DNA from: Prochlorococcus sp. AG-347-J14
Lineage (GTDB): Bacteria; Cyanobacteriota; Cyanobacteriia; PCC-6307; Cyanobiaceae
Reading direction: 5' to 3'
DNA length: 64,000 bases
Assembly (NCBI GenBank): GCA_003281505.1
Contig: QCBU01000006.1
Location: 1-64,000 of the forward strand
Below the pieces are notes generated by a model. It saw only the letters and a program-made list of their open reading frames with translations, had not been told where the DNA came from and searched no databases. Position numbers and translations under genes: made by a program. Positions 8,352-19,005 of the stretch are shown here, one piece after another (the first letter of the stretch is position 1; every line of letters starts with the position of its first letter).

Positions 8352-10025
8352 ATGAATAAACTCAGATCATCTGCAATAACCCAGGGTGTGCAAAGATCCC
8401 CTAACAGATCGATGTTAAGAGCTGTTGGATTTAATGATGAAGATTTTAATAAACCTATTATTGGAGTTGCAAATGGATACAGCACCATAACACCATGCAA
8501 TATGGGTTTAAATAAGTTAGCTCTAAAAGCTGAAGAGTCAATAAAAAGATCAGGTGGGATGCCTCAGATGTTTGGGACGATAACAGTAAGTGATGGGATT
8601 TCTATGGGAACAGAGGGCATGAAATATTCTCTAGTTTCAAGAGAAGTTATTGCTGATTCAATTGAAACAGCATGCAATGCTCAGAGTATGGATGGAGTGC
8701 TTGCTATAGGTGGATGTGATAAAAATATGCCGGGTGCCATGATTGCTATTGCAAGAATGAATATTCCCTCAATTTTCATTTATGGAGGGACAATAAAGCC
8801 TGGAAAATTGCATGGAGAAGATCTTACTGTTGTTAGTGCATTTGAAGCTGTTGGGCAACTAACATCAGGCAAAATTAATGAAGAAAGGCTAATCCAAGTT
8901 GAAAAAAATTGTATTCCTGGTGCTGGTAGCTGCGGAGGAATGTTTACAGCTAATACAATGTCTGCGGTTATTGAAGTATTAGGGTTAAGTCTTCCTCACA
9001 GTTCCACTATGGCTGCTGAAGATCTTGAAAAAGAACTAAGTGCAGATAAAAGTGCTGAGATATTAGTCTCTGCAATAGAAAAAGATATAAGACCTCTAGA
9101 CCTAATGACAAAGAACGCATTTGAAAATGCAATAACAGTAATTATGGCAATTGGCGGATCAACAAATGCGGTATTGCACATCTTAGCTATTGCGAATACT
9201 GCAGGAATAGATATCAACATTAATGATTTTGAGAGAATCAGACAAAAAGTACCCGTTATTTGTGACCTTAAACCGAGTGGTAAATATGTTACGGTGGATC
9301 TTCATAAAGCAGGTGGGATTCCACAAGTAATGAAAATACTTTTAAATGCAGGATTAATTCATGGCGATTGCAAAAACATTGAAGGCAAAACCATCTCAGA
9401 ATACTTAAAGAATATTCCAGATAAGCCTCCAATAAATCAAAATGTCATAAGAGATATAGATGTCCCTCTTTATAAAAAAGGACATCTAGCGATTTTAAAA
9501 GGTAATTTAGCGAGCGAAGGTTCTGTAGCCAAAATTAGCGGAGTAAAAAACCCTGTATTAACAGGTCCCGCAAAGATTTTTGAAAGTGAAGAGGATTGTT
9601 TAAAATCGATATTAAATAACGATATCAAAGCTGGTGATGTTGTTGTTATTAGAAACGAAGGTCCTGTAGGAGGTCCAGGCATGAGAGAAATGTTAGCCCC
9701 CACATCTGCGATTGTTGGTCAAGGACTAGGAGAGAAGGTCGCTTTAATTACCGATGGTAGATTTAGCGGGGGTACTTATGGTCTGGTTGTGGGTCACATA
9801 GCTCCAGAGGCTGCTGTAGGAGGAAATATTGCTCTAATAAAACAAGGTGATTTAATTACAGTAGATGCTGTAAAACAACTAATTGAAGTTGATTTATCTG
9901 ACGAAGAATTAGAAAAAAGAAAAAAAGATTGGGTAAAGCCTATTCAAAAATATAAAAGAGGAATTCTTTCAAAATATTCGAGAATCGTAAGCACATCAAG
10001 TTTAGGGGCTGTTACTGATTTATAA
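8352..10025 (+). CDS. ilvD: Dihydroxy-acid dehydratase
   Basis: A 557-aa enzyme, full length for the family. It dehydrates 2,3-dihydroxy acids to 2-keto acids in valine, leucine and isoleucine synthesis. Cys50 (TPCNMG), Cys122 ([10 protein letters not shown]) and Cys194 ([12 protein letters not shown]) are the expected iron-sulfur ligands, and [11 protein letters not shown] near the C-terminus is the second family signature. Other branched-chain genes are not nearby. Confidence 0.97.
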   Translation: MNKLRSSAITQGVQRSPNRSMLRAVGFNDEDFNKPIIGVANGYSTITPCNMGLNKLALKAEESIKRSGGMPQMFGTITVSDGISMGTEGMKYSLVSREVIADSIETACNAQSMDGVLAIGGCDKNMPGAMIAIARMNIPSIFIYGGTIKPGKLHGEDLTVVSAFEAVGQLTSGKINEERLIQVEKNCIPGAGSCGGMFTANTMSAVIEVLGLSLPHSSTMAAEDLEKELSADKSAEILVSAIEKDIRPLDLMTKNAFENAITVIMAIGGSTNAVLHILAIANTAGIDININDFERIRQKVPVICDLKPSGKYVTVDLHKAGGIPQVMKILLNAGLIHGDCKNIEGKTISEYLKNIPDKPPINQNVIRDIDVPLYKKGHLAILKGNLASEGSVAKISGVKNPVLTGPAKIFESEEDCLKSILNNDIKAGDVVVIRNEGPVGGPGMREMLAPTSAIVGQGLGEKVALITDGRFSGGTYGLVVGHIAPEAAVGGNIALIKQGDLITVDAVKQLIEVDLSDEELEKRKKDWVKPIQKYKRGILSKYSRIVSTSSLGAVTDL

Positions 10026-10045
10026 ATCAGCTCAAATTTATTTTC

Positions 10046-10432
10046 CTAATCAATAAAACTTTTAATCCTATTTGCTAAATTTTCTAATCTAGCGCTGTAT
10101 TTTGGTGAGTTGCATTTTTTTCCATTATTGCTATCCATCCATAATGTTTTAACTCCACACCATAATATTGGTTCATCAGGGAAGTTAAGCTTAGAGATTA
10201 CTAAAACCAACTCTTTATTTGATTTAAAAAGTTCTAATTCAAGATCATAAATTTCTAATCTTTTACCTTCTTTATCTCGACATAAGATATTAACTGTTAA
10301 ATCAATATCTTCATCTTCGAATTCGTATTCACCATTTATTTTTACTACAGAGTGAACAAAAGGTTTATTTGTTAAATCTGCTGACTTAGCGATTAAGCTC
10401 TCTATATTTTTAGGTGGATTTTCAAATAACAC
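10046..10432 (-). CDS. Conserved hypothetical protein (128 aa)
   Basis: A 128-aa soluble protein, mixed alpha/beta by eye, with a central acidic stretch (EFEDEDIDL) and a tryptophan-rich end (PILWCGVKTLWMDS). I do not recognise a family; it looks like a conserved cyanobacterial protein. Its start overlaps the CIA30 gene stop by 11 nt on the same strand, which suggests translational coupling and possibly a linked role. Confidence 0.7.
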   Translation of the reverse strand: MLFENPPKNIESLIAKSADLTNKPFVHSVVKINGEYEFEDEDIDLTVNILCRDKEGKRLEIYDLELELFKSNKELVLVISKLNFPDEPILWCGVKTLWMDSNNGKKCNSPKYSARLENLANRIKSFID

Positions 10433-10970
10433 TTATAGATTTAATTAAAACTTTTATTGAACCCTGTTTAAACTCATTATTAAGTAATCCATCATCACCG
10501 AACTTAGAGTGTAGTAGTTGCAATCTTTTGATTTTAGATGGCTTAAATTTAAATGGAAAACGTACTTTATTAGCTCTTACTGAAGGTTTTAACTCACTAA
10601 AAGGAATTTGAACATTTGTAGTCCCAAATTTTTTTGTTGGGAATGATTTAATCCATCTAAGTCCACCCGGAATAAATTCGGTTAGCCCTAGTAGATCATC
10701 TTCACAAGCGACAGCAAATTTAAAAGTTCTTCCTTGTCCATCAATATTTAATTCAAAGGATGAATACTCAGATACATTTAAAGAAGGTTTATATATAGAC
10801 GATCTACAACTAACAAATCCTCCTGCTTTCTCGACAATATTACCCTTTAATATCAAACCCGAATTTGAAATTTCACAAAAAGCTGAACTTGATCCGCCCA
10901 TGACAGTATCATTTAATGTTTTCCAACCATCGAACTCCTTTTTCTGGAATAAAAATTTTTTCTTACTCAT
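10422..10970 (-). CDS. CIA30-family protein (NDUFAF1-like)
   Basis: A 182-aa protein matching the CIA30 (complex I intermediate-associated protein 30) domain. It begins with WKTLNDTVMGGSSSAFCEI, which has the family's WxxxNDxVMGG-S signature, followed by GGFVSCRS and a beta-sandwich typical of CBM11-like folds. In mitochondria CIA30 helps assemble NADH dehydrogenase. In cyanobacteria a role in NDH-1 or photosystem assembly is only inferred. It lies 30 nt downstream of pgl. Confidence 0.82.
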   Translation of the reverse strand: MSKKKFLFQKKEFDGWKTLNDTVMGGSSSAFCEISNSGLILKGNIVEKAGGFVSCRSSIYKPSLNVSEYSSFELNIDGQGRTFKFAVACEDDLLGLTEFIPGGLRWIKSFPTKKFGTTNVQIPFSELKPSVRANKVRFPFKFKPSKIKRLQLLHSKFGDDGLLNNEFKQGSIKVLIKSISVI

Positions 10971-11000
10971 TAAATAATTTAAATTATTTGTAGACTTTAA

Positions 11001-11738
11001 CTAAGTTTCTAATTCTTTTGCTGATTCCTGATCACAAAATATTAAAATTTGATTAACGGATTTTATTAATTTTGATGGTGTTCTATCTGGTTGCTCTTTT
11101 TCATCTAGTAACCTCTCAAGAGCAATTCTTTTAGAAGCTCCACTAACTAAAAATACTATCTTTGAAGAAGCTGAAAGAACCTTTGGAGTTAATGAAATTC
11201 TTTTTAAACCTTTACCTTCATTAAAAATAACAAAATCATCTACATCATTATTTTTTTGATAAGGAAATAGTGAGGCTGTATGACCATCGTCTCCAAGACC
11301 TAATAGTGTTAAATCAAAAGTTGGAGGGTTTGATCCGCATTTTTCAAATAATTTAGAAATAAATTGATTTTTTGTAGCTTCATTATCAGCATCTAAATCA
11401 TTGAAAATTTCATAAAAAAAAGCTTTAGATCCAAAATTAGTTAACAATGAATTCTTCAACATTAACGAGTTACTCAATTCTGAATTTGGATCAACACATC
11501 TTTCATCCCCTAAAAAGACATCAACCATATCCCATCTAAGATCACTTTTTGATAAAAGCTTATAGACAGATTTAGGAGTTGAACCTCCACTTACGCAAAA
11601 TTTGAACCTGTCTTTCTTTTTTAAAGTATGAATAATATGACTTTCAATATACTTAAAAACTGCTGTAGATAGCTCTAACTTGTCTTTGTAAATGTTAAGT
11701 GTATATCCATTTTTAACCTTTTCAATCATTTCATCCAT
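11001..11738 (-). CDS. pgl: 6-phosphogluconolactonase
   Basis: A 245-aa protein of the NagB/DevB-type lactonase family. CVSGGSTPKSVYKLL near residues 48-62, VFLGDERCVDPNSELSN and LLGLGDDGHTASLFP are the classical signatures. It hydrolyses 6-phosphogluconolactone in the oxidative pentose phosphate pathway, the main source of NADPH in the dark. Its start overlaps the gnd stop by 13 nt (another Met at 11729 would almost remove the overlap), so gnd and pgl are translationally coupled. Confidence 0.95.
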   Translation of the reverse strand: MDEMIEKVKNGYTLNIYKDKLELSTAVFKYIESHIIHTLKKKDRFKFCVSGGSTPKSVYKLLSKSDLRWDMVDVFLGDERCVDPNSELSNSLMLKNSLLTNFGSKAFFYEIFNDLDADNEATKNQFISKLFEKCGSNPPTFDLTLLGLGDDGHTASLFPYQKNNDVDDFVIFNEGKGLKRISLTPKVLSASSKIVFLVSGASKRIALERLLDEKEQPDRTPSKLIKSVNQILIFCDQESAKELET

Positions 11739-13144
11739 TCAGTATGAAAACTACCTTCCTTATCAATTCTTTCATATGTATGAGAGCCAAAACAGTCTCT
11801 CATTGCCTGAACAAGGTTCTGAGGAAGTCTATTGGTTCTATAACTATTCAAATAATCTAAGGTACTGGATAGGCATGGGACTGGTATACCAGCTTTTGTG
11901 GATGAAGAAACAACTTTAGCTAAGTTATCTAATCTTGTCGCAATTTCATTATTGAACCAATCATCAAAAATTAAATTTTTTAGATTAGGATCTTTGTTAT
12001 AGGCATCTTGAATTTTACTTAATAATTTTGATCTAATTATGCAACCACCTTTCCATATTTGAGCAATTGACGGCATATTCAAACCATAGTTATATACTGA
12101 AGATGCTTCTCTTAAAATGTCCATACCCTGGGCATAGCTAGCAATTGAAGCAAGGACTACCGCATCAAATAAAGGTTTCATTCCATCTGATATTTTTCCT
12201 AAATCAAAATCCTCTATCTCTACAGATGGAATAGTTTTTTCAATCTCACTACGTTGCTCTTTTAAAGAACTCATTACTCTTGCATTTAAAGAAGCATAAA
12301 TAGTTGGGACTGATACCCCCAGTTCTAGAGCACTTACAACAGTCCATAACCCTGTACCTTTCTGGCCAGCTTTATCTAATATTTTTTCCACGACATCATC
12401 TCCAGTTATCTCATCTTTTGTATTTAGACAAATCTCTGTTATCTCAACAAGGTAAGAGGCTAATTCATCAGTTTTATTCCAAATACCAAATACCTCTGAC
12501 ATTTGCTGACCGTTCATACCTTTGACTCTTTTCATAAGGTCATAAGCTTCTGCAAGTATTTGTTCAATTCCATATTCAATTCCGTTATGAACAGTTTTCA
12601 CAAAATGACCTGAGCCTCCTGGTCCAACATATGCAACACATGGACCGTCTTCAACTTTGGCAGCCATTTTTGTTAATAAGCTTTCTATTGCATCATATGA
12701 AGCCTTAGTACCGCCGGGCATCATACTTGGACCCTCTAAAGCTCCTTTGGCCCCTCCAGAGACTCCCATCCCAATGTATCCAAAACTTTTACTTTCAAGA
12801 GTATTCACCCTTCTTTCTGTATCTTGGAATTGAGAATTGCCGCCATCTATTAATAAATCTCCTTCCTCAAGATATCCAGAAATATTATCAATGACAGCAT
12901 CTGTGGCGGGCCCAGCTTTTACCATCATTAGAATTCTTCTTGGTCTCTCTAGCTTATTAACAAATTCTTGAAGAGTTTCAGCTCCTTCTATATTCTTCCC
13001 AAGGCCACGACCTTGTAAAAATTCTTCGGTTTTTGAGTAAGTCCTGTTAAAAACTACACTAGAAAATCCATTTCTCTCTGCGTTAAGAACTAAATTTTCG
13101 CCCATAACACCAAGACCTATTAAACCAAAATGTGCCTTGGACAT
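11726..13144 (-). CDS. gnd: 6-phosphogluconate dehydrogenase, decarboxylating
   Basis: A 472-aa enzyme with an N-terminal NADP-binding fold (LIGLGVMGENLVLNAERNGF, shown by GLGVMG near residues 11-16), the substrate-binding IDGGNSQFQDTERR block, and a helical C-terminal domain. It converts 6-phosphogluconate to ribulose-5-phosphate and CO2 with NADPH production. It is followed by pgl with overlap and preceded by glgC, linking glycogen storage with dark sugar oxidation. Confidence 0.97.
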   Translation of the reverse strand: MSKAHFGLIGLGVMGENLVLNAERNGFSSVVFNRTYSKTEEFLQGRGLGKNIEGAETLQEFVNKLERPRRILMMVKAGPATDAVIDNISGYLEEGDLLIDGGNSQFQDTERRVNTLESKSFGYIGMGVSGGAKGALEGPSMMPGGTKASYDAIESLLTKMAAKVEDGPCVAYVGPGGSGHFVKTVHNGIEYGIEQILAEAYDLMKRVKGMNGQQMSEVFGIWNKTDELASYLVEITEICLNTKDEITGDDVVEKILDKAGQKGTGLWTVVSALELGVSVPTIYASLNARVMSSLKEQRSEIEKTIPSVEIEDFDLGKISDGMKPLFDAVVLASIASYAQGMDILREASSVYNYGLNMPSIAQIWKGGCIIRSKLLSKIQDAYNKDPNLKNLIFDDWFNNEIATRLDNLAKVVSSSTKAGIPVPCLSSTLDYLNSYRTNRLPQNLVQAMRDCFGSHTYERIDKEGSFHTEWMK

Positions 13145-13239
13145 AAAAAATTAAAAAACTCAATAAATATAGTGTGCCTGCAACTCAACAAAATTGCTCA
13201 AAAAAAATACTTATGTCAGCGAAAAATGATGGAAAAGAT

Positions 13240-14535
13240 TTAAATAACAGTTCCGTTTGCAATAGTTGAATTTTTAACTACTACAACAATTCCATTTCTG
13301 ATATAAAAGCCTAATTCTGGCTTATCTGCTTCTTCTACTCGATCTTTATTAATGATCACGACGTTATCGCCAATTCTTGTATTCTTATCAAGTATTGCTC
13401 TTTTTACAGTAGTTCCTTCTCCTACTCCAAGAGGCGTTCCGCCCCCTTTTCTTAATTCAATCCTCTCTTCAGGGGATTCAAAGAAATCGGCTCCCATAAC
13501 AAGAGTATCCTCAAGAACCGAGTCACTTTCAATCCTACTTCTTACACCTAAAACACAATGTAAAATACTGCATGACTTCAAGATTGTGCCTTCACAAACA
13601 ATTGAATCGGTGATTTGAGCATCTACAAGTTTAGAAGGGGGTAAAAACCTAGGTCTAGTATAAATTGGAAATTTCTCATCATAAAAACTAAATGGAGGTT
13701 TTGGTTGCTCAGTCAATGCAAGGTTTGATTCAAAGAATGCCCCAATTGTGCCGATATCTTCCCAATAATCATCGAACACATAACTTTTAAGAGTATCGCC
13801 TCTATTGAGGGCTTCTGGAATTATGTCCTTACCAAAATCGGTATAATTAGGAAATTTATTTAGAAGATCGAAGAGAGTATTTCTGCTAAAAACATAAATC
13901 CCCATAGAGGCTAGATATGGTTTTTCGGCAGCTGACTCCTTACTTAATCCAAATTTCGAAGTATCTACTGCCATAGCCTTCAACTTCTCTCCAGTAGGCT
14001 TTTCACTAAATTCTTTTATATTTCCTACATCATCGGTTCTCATTAGGCCAAAACCTTCTGCTTGAGCTTCATCAACAGGCAAAGCTGCAACAGTTAAATC
14101 AGCACCATTATCTCTATGATGTTGAACAAATAAACTGTAGTCCATTCTGTACAGTTGATCACCTGACAATATTAAATATTCATCAACATCCCATTCTTGA
14201 AATAACCATTGGTATTTTCTTACAGCATCAGCAGTACCTTCAAACCACTTCGGACTATCAGGAGTCTGTTGTGCAGCTAAAACCTCCACAAATCCTTGGC
14301 CAAAAGGACCATTTAAATTATAGGTTCTTCCTATATGTCTATTTAGAGATGCACTATTGAACTGGGTCAATACGTACATTTTTTCAATGCCTGAATTTAT
14401 ACAATTACTAATCGGAATATCTATCAAACGATACTTACCTGCCAATGGTACAGCAGGTTTAGCCCTCATTTTTGTTAGAGGGTAAAGTCTAGAACCTTTT
14501 CCTCCTCCGAGGATTATGGCCAACACGCGCTTCAT
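13240..14535 (-). CDS. glgC: Glucose-1-phosphate adenylyltransferase (ADP-glucose pyrophosphorylase)
   Basis: A 431-aa protein with the nucleotidyltransferase start [22 protein letters not shown] written over residues 8-29 and the C-terminal left-handed beta-helix typical of Glg[15 protein letters not shown] is the catalytic block with the essential aspartate. It makes ADP-glucose for glycogen synthesis, usually activated by 3-phosphoglycerate in cyanobacteria. It is upstream of gnd on the same strand, with a gap of about 95 nt in which I see no obvious terminator. Confidence 0.97.
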   Translation of the reverse strand: MKRVLAIILGGGKGSRLYPLTKMRAKPAVPLAGKYRLIDIPISNCINSGIEKMYVLTQFNSASLNRHIGRTYNLNGPFGQGFVEVLAAQQTPDSPKWFEGTADAVRKYQWLFQEWDVDEYLILSGDQLYRMDYSLFVQHHRDNGADLTVAALPVDEAQAEGFGLMRTDDVGNIKEFSEKPTGEKLKAMAVDTSKFGLSKESAAEKPYLASMGIYVFSRNTLFDLLNKFPNYTDFGKDIIPEALNRGDTLKSYVFDDYWEDIGTIGAFFESNLALTEQPKPPFSFYDEKFPIYTRPRFLPPSKLVDAQITDSIVCEGTILKSCSILHCVLGVRSRIESDSVLEDTLVMGADFFESPEERIELRKGGGTPLGVGEGTTVKRAILDKNTRIGDNVVIINKDRVEEADKPELGFYIRNGIVVVVKNSTIANGTVI

Positions 14536-14664
14536 TCAATCTATGGAGGTTTATATACAACTATTTAAAGTAACTGATTATGGGCATATTTAGAAATACA
14601 AATGGTCAGTTTACAAAGGTATTTCGATAAATCGCTGGAAAAACTTAATATAAATCGAAAAAAG

Positions 14665-15975
14665 TTAGTTATTTTTATCCTCTTCTACCAAAGAAAACAA
14701 TTTTTCAACAATTTTCAAAGAAACTTGTCTTTCCTCTCTTGATTGAGGACTTCTCAACTTAGTGACCGGCGTATGAAGTATTTTATTAATTATTCCTTTA
14801 GTAAGTGCTTCCACAACTTTTCTTTCTCTAGCCGAAAAATCTGGTCCCATTCTGCTAAGTGCTTTTTGCAATTCCTCTTTTCTAATTAACTCCAAATCTG
14901 ATCTAAGTTTATTAATTACTGGAACGGCCTCTAAACTTGCCCACCATTCTAGAAAAATGATCCTTTCTTCTTCTACTAAAGATTCCGCTTCCTTTGCTAT
15001 TTTCTGTCTAAATTCTTGATTTCTTGAAACTACCTCTTGTAAGTCATCAACATCAAATGATTTAACAAATTCATGTTGTTTGACATCATTAGATATATTT
15101 CTCGGTACACCAATATCAATAAATTTAAGTCTATTACTCAAATTTATTTTTTCAATTTTTGTGAGATCAATAATTGGCTCTTCAGAAGCAGTACTGGTGA
15201 AAACAAGCGAAGATAATGATATGTTTTCTTCCAATTCGTTTAAGCCTTTACAAACAATCTCTAAATCAGGGAAGTCTTGAGCAAGATTTAATGCTCTATC
15301 AATATTTCTATTTAAAAGGATAAGTTTATGACATCCTTTTGATTTTAAATGAGTTATTAAAAGCCTACTCATTCTTCCGGCGCCAACAACAAGAACGTTT
15401 TCTGATTCCAAACTAACAAGAGTATCAAAACCCTTTTCTTGTCCAATTTTTAATTGAGCTAGTTCTACCGCTGCTGAACTTATTGACACAGCTCCAGTTC
15501 CTAAATTTGTTTCGGATCTTACTTTTTTACCTGTACTAACTGATTGAGTTAATAATCTATTAAGAATTGGTCCAGTAGATTGATTCTCTTGACCTAATCT
15601 CATCATTTTTTTTACCTGCGAAAGGATTTGTCCTTCCCCTAAAACGAGGCTATCGAGTCCTGCCGAGACTTTCATTAAATGCAAAACTGCTTCTTCCTGT
15701 CTAAAGCAAAAAAGATGTGGATTTAAATCTTCAAAAATAATTCCAGAATATTCTGATATAAATTCTTTAATAGATGAAATTCCAGTATTTTTATCCTTTA
15801 CTAGCGCATATATTTCCAGCCTATTACAAGTACTTAAAATTGACACCTCTAATACATCAGAGAAAGCTTTTAATGCTTTCAATGACTCTGTTATGGATTG
15901 GTCAGGAATACTTAACTTCTCACGCACTTCGACAGGTGCCGTGCGATGACTCAGTCCGACGACAACAATATGCAT
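14665..15975 (-). CDS. hemA: Glutamyl-tRNA reductase
   Basis: A 436-aa protein with the catalytic cysteine at residue 50 in ILSTCNRLEIY, the VGLSHRTAPVEVREKL N-terminus, an NADPH site (LVVGAGRMSRLL near 200) and a helical dimerisation domain. It reduces glutamyl-tRNA to glutamate-1-semialdehyde, the first committed and usually most tightly controlled step towards chlorophyll, heme and bilins. ChlP and PcyA elsewhere in the window belong to the same broader pathway. It lies 18 nt after glpX on the same strand. Confidence 0.97.
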   Translation of the reverse strand: MHIVVVGLSHRTAPVEVREKLSIPDQSITESLKALKAFSDVLEVSILSTCNRLEIYALVKDKNTGISSIKEFISEYSGIIFEDLNPHLFCFRQEEAVLHLMKVSAGLDSLVLGEGQILSQVKKMMRLGQENQSTGPILNRLLTQSVSTGKKVRSETNLGTGAVSISSAAVELAQLKIGQEKGFDTLVSLESENVLVVGAGRMSRLLITHLKSKGCHKLILLNRNIDRALNLAQDFPDLEIVCKGLNELEENISLSSLVFTSTASEEPIIDLTKIEKINLSNRLKFIDIGVPRNISNDVKQHEFVKSFDVDDLQEVVSRNQEFRQKIAKEAESLVEEERIIFLEWWASLEAVPVINKLRSDLELIRKEELQKALSRMGPDFSARERKVVEALTKGIINKILHTPVTKLRSPQSREERQVSLKIVEKLFSLVEEDKNN

Positions 15976-15993
15976 AAAATCAAAAGTGAATTT

Positions 15994-16995
15994 TTAAAGG
16001 CTGATACTCTTAGCACCATCTTTTATATGGACAGTATTTGTGAACCTTGCAGTACTATCTAATGTACTAATAACTAGACTACTTGTTCTAACACAATCCC
16101 TTTCAAATTTAACTCCGTCAAATAATAATCCATCAGTTATTCCACTTCCAGCAAAAACAACATTTTCTCCCGATGCCAATTCATTTGCTTCATAGATTTT
16201 ATCTATATCTGTTATGCCCATTTCATTAAGACGTTTTATATTTCCCTCTTTTGTGTAATCTGCCCATTCAGAAGTTTGAGCGATTGCCGGATCATAAACT
16301 AGTTGTCCTTGAAAGTGTCCGCCAAGAGCTCTCATTGCAGCAGCTGAAATAACACCCTCTGGAGCTGCACCTATACCCATCAAGCAATGTGTTCCAGTTC
16401 CTGCAAAACCGCATGCAATAGCAGCTTGAACATCACCATCAGAAATCGGTTGTACTTTTGCACCACATCCTCGAATCTCTTTAATTAAATCTTTATGTCT
16501 AGTTCTATCCATTACAACTACAGTAAGCTCATCAATAGAAAGGCCCAAGCAATCACTTAGTATCTTCAAGTTTTCAGTAGCTGAATTTCTAATATCTACT
16601 TTACCTTTGGCCGCAGGAGGCGCTGCTAATTTGTTCATGTAAAAATCAGGCGCATTGAAAAGACCACCCGTATCAGAGGCAGCTAAAACCGCCATAGAAC
16701 CTCTTTGATTATTCGCACAAAGATTTGTTCCTTCACAAGGATCTACTGCAAAGTCAACCCCTGGGCCATTTCCACTACCAACCTCTTCACCTATGTAAAG
16801 CATAGGTGCTTCATCTCTTTCACCTTCTCCAATAACAATTTTCCCTTTCATTTCAATTTTGCCCATTCGCAATCTCATTGCTTCTACAGCTGCAGCATCA
16901 GCTTCATCTTTTTGACCAAGTCCTGTTAGTTTTGCTGAGGCAATAGCTGCTTGCTCGACAACTTCGAGAATTTCTTGAATTAAAGTTTGATTCAC
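15994..16995 (-). CDS. glpX: Fructose-1,6-/sedoheptulose-1,7-bisphosphatase class II
   Basis: The reading frame extends back to an ATG at 17052, but a GTG at 16995 gives the 333-aa protein starting with [14 protein letters not shown] that is the usual length for cyanobacterial GlpX, so I use it. Metal and phosphate motifs are visible: [34 protein letters not shown] and [16 protein letters not shown]. In cyanobacteria this one enzyme dephosphorylates both FBP and SBP in the Calvin cycle and is a redox- and AMP-regulated control point. It is followed by hemA. Confidence 0.93.
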   Translation of the reverse strand: MNQTLIQEILEVVEQAAIASAKLTGLGQKDEADAAAVEAMRLRMGKIEMKGKIVIGEGERDEAPMLYIGEEVGSGNGPGVDFAVDPCEGTNLCANNQRGSMAVLAASDTGGLFNAPDFYMNKLAAPPAAKGKVDIRNSATENLKILSDCLGLSIDELTVVVMDRTRHKDLIKEIRGCGAKVQPISDGDVQAAIACGFAGTGTHCLMGIGAAPEGVISAAAMRALGGHFQGQLVYDPAIAQTSEWADYTKEGNIKRLNEMGITDIDKIYEANELASGENVVFAGSGITDGLLFDGVKFERDCVRTSSLVISTLDSTARFTNTVHIKDGAKSISL

Positions 16996-17148
16996 AATTA
17001 AATTTGAGGATTTTCTTAAAGGTTTTGAGTATGATCTCATAAAAAATGTCATTTTTTATGAGAATTATTATGCTAGTAAGCTTTTTTTAACTCTTTACAG
17101 GTGATACTTTATCAGGCCGTGACTTGAAATTAGGAATAAACAACTAAA

Positions 17149-17154
17149 TATAGT
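17149..17154 (+). promoter_or_regulatory. Putative -10 element of rpe
   Basis: TATAGT lies 27 nt upstream of the rpe ATG in the 129-bp region between divergent glpX and rpe. A start about 7 nt downstream would leave a leader of about 20 nt. Evidence is the single hexamer and its spacing. Confidence 0.35.
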
Positions 17155-17181
17155 ATCTTTATTAAATATTTTAAAAATTAA

Positions 17182-17940
17182 ATGACTGAGTCAAATCAAA
17201 CAATTTTAGCTGGTGTTAATAGACCAATTCAAATAATTCCTTCAGTTTTACCAGCAGATTGGGCAAATATGGGGGCATGTGTGAAAGAGCTCGAGGAAGC
17301 TGGGGTAGATAGAATTCAATTTGATGTAATGGATGGAAATTTCGTACCAAATCTTACATTCGGTCCTGAAATGATTAAGGCTTGCAGGAAATATTGCAGT
17401 GTCCCTTTTGAAACTCAATTAATGGTTAGTCAATACAACTGCGAAACCATGCTTGAATCTTATGTAAACGCTACTAAAGGAGCGAATGATGAACCAGGAG
17501 TAGTAATAGCTCATGCCGAAGCAAATATTCATTTGCATAGAGTTCTCGGAAGAATAAGAGATTTAGGAGGATCTCCTTCTGTTGCATTAAACCCTCATAC
17601 TCCTTTTGAAATGATTAAAAACATAATGGATATGGTTGATCATGTTTTAGTTATGACAGTTAATCCAGGCTTTGGAGGACAAGCTTACATACCAACAATG
17701 CTTAATAAAATCCGAGAAATAAGAAACTTTATTATCAAAAAAAACTTAAATGTCGATATTGAAGTTGATGGGGGGATAAAAGCAAATTGGACTATTTCAC
17801 AATGTGCCGATGCTGGTGCTAATTGTTTTATTGCAGGTAGCGGAATGTTTGCTTACCCAACATTAAAAGAAGGATGTGATGACTTGAGAAAAGTTGCACA
17901 AGAAGCACAAAAGGGGAATGTTCTTTCAGAACCTCAATAA
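17182..17940 (+). CDS. rpe: Ribulose-phosphate 3-epimerase
   Basis: A 252-aa TIM barrel. IIPSVLPADWANMG, QFDVMDGNFVPNLTFGP, VMTVNPGFGGQAYIP and VDGGIKANW are the four standard motifs, with the metal-binding histidines and the two catalytic aspartates in DVMDG and EVDGG. It interconverts ribulose-5-phosphate and xylulose-5-phosphate in the Calvin and pentose phosphate pathways. It is divergent from glpX, which acts in the same cycle, so the two share an intergenic control region. Confidence 0.97.
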   Translation: MTESNQTILAGVNRPIQIIPSVLPADWANMGACVKELEEAGVDRIQFDVMDGNFVPNLTFGPEMIKACRKYCSVPFETQLMVSQYNCETMLESYVNATKGANDEPGVVIAHAEANIHLHRVLGRIRDLGGSPSVALNPHTPFEMIKNIMDMVDHVLVMTVNPGFGGQAYIPTMLNKIREIRNFIIKKNLNVDIEVDGGIKANWTISQCADAGANCFIAGSGMFAYPTLKEGCDDLRKVAQEAQKGNVLSEPQ

Positions 17941-17961
17941 ATATTGTGGATAATTAAAAAA

Positions 17962-18918
17962 TCACTCAAATATCCATCCATAACTATGCAACCCTATTCC
18001 TAAAAAATTAACACCTAAATAACATACTAAAACAACTAAAAAGCCTGAAGATGCAAGTAATGCTGGTTTGCGTCCTTGCCAACCCTTGCTTATTCTCATA
18101 TGCAGGTAAGCGGCATAAAACAACCATGAGATAAATGCCCATGTTTCTTTTGGATCCCAACTCCACCATGTGCCCCAGGCCTCATTAGCCCAAACTGCAC
18201 CTGAAATTAAACCGAGAGTCAAAAGAACAAAACCAACTAATATAGAACGATAACTTAATGTATCTAATTCTTCTGAATGAGAAAATTCAACAGGTTCAAC
18301 TAAATCATTTACAGGATAGTTATTTGAAAGTTTAAATCCTCCTATACCTATAGAACTACTTCTGATTTGAAGCGGCTTATTTTTATTAATAAACAATACG
18401 GACATTGAAAGTAAAGAACCTATTATTAATGCTGCATAACTAAGCATTACGACGCTTACATGCATTACTAACCAACTAGACCTTAAAGCTGGAACTAAGT
18501 TGGATGATAATTTCAAATCCTCAGGTAAAACAAAACAAGCAAAAGCCACAGTAAGTAACTGAATAGGTATAGCAATAGAAGGAATTATTGGTGCTTGGTA
18601 TTCTCTCTCAACCAATAGTTGACCTAATGTGATACCCCAAGTAAGGAAATAGAGAGATTCGTACAAGTTGCTAATGGGGAAGTGTCCAGAAATTGACCAC
18701 CTAAAAAGTAATTGTAATGTTATTAACAAGTTGACTAAAATCGTAATAAGTCTTACAAAAGAAGAAGATTTTTTTTTAAAAACTGCACCCAAAGATATTG
18801 GTAAGTTAATTAATAAAAAATAAAAAACTAAAAGACCTAAAACTGAAACCGGTTCATATATTAAATTTTTAAAAAAATTATCTAGTATCATTTCTTGAAA
18901 TTTCTCAAGTTTTAACAT
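17962..18918 (-). CDS. ccsA: Cytochrome c biogenesis protein CcsA (ResC-type heme handler)
   Basis: A 318-aa integral membrane protein with several hydrophobic segments. The tryptophan-rich WWD signature WGTWWSWDPKETW lies near the C-terminus, flanked by histidines that are usually heme ligands (one in LVMHVSVVML, one in AYLHMRI). With Ccs1 it delivers heme to apocytochromes c across the thylakoid and plasma membranes. Its clients would include cytochrome f and the small cytochrome c at 63.1 kb. A second Met at 18891 may be the true start. Confidence 0.93.
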   Translation of the reverse strand: MLKLEKFQEMILDNFFKNLIYEPVSVLGLLVFYFLLINLPISLGAVFKKKSSSFVRLITILVNLLITLQLLFRWSISGHFPISNLYESLYFLTWGITLGQLLVEREYQAPIIPSIAIPIQLLTVAFACFVLPEDLKLSSNLVPALRSSWLVMHVSVVMLSYAALIIGSLLSMSVLFINKNKPLQIRSSSIGIGGFKLSNNYPVNDLVEPVEFSHSEELDTLSYRSILVGFVLLTLGLISGAVWANEAWGTWWSWDPKETWAFISWLFYAAYLHMRISKGWQGRKPALLASSGFLVVLVCYLGVNFLGIGLHSYGWIFE

Positions 18919-19005
18919 TCAATGACAAACAAATAATAATTAAAATAATTCTTGTATGAGTAAATCTTTAATAATAAATTTTTAATTTATTTTTTTAAAA
19001 GCATT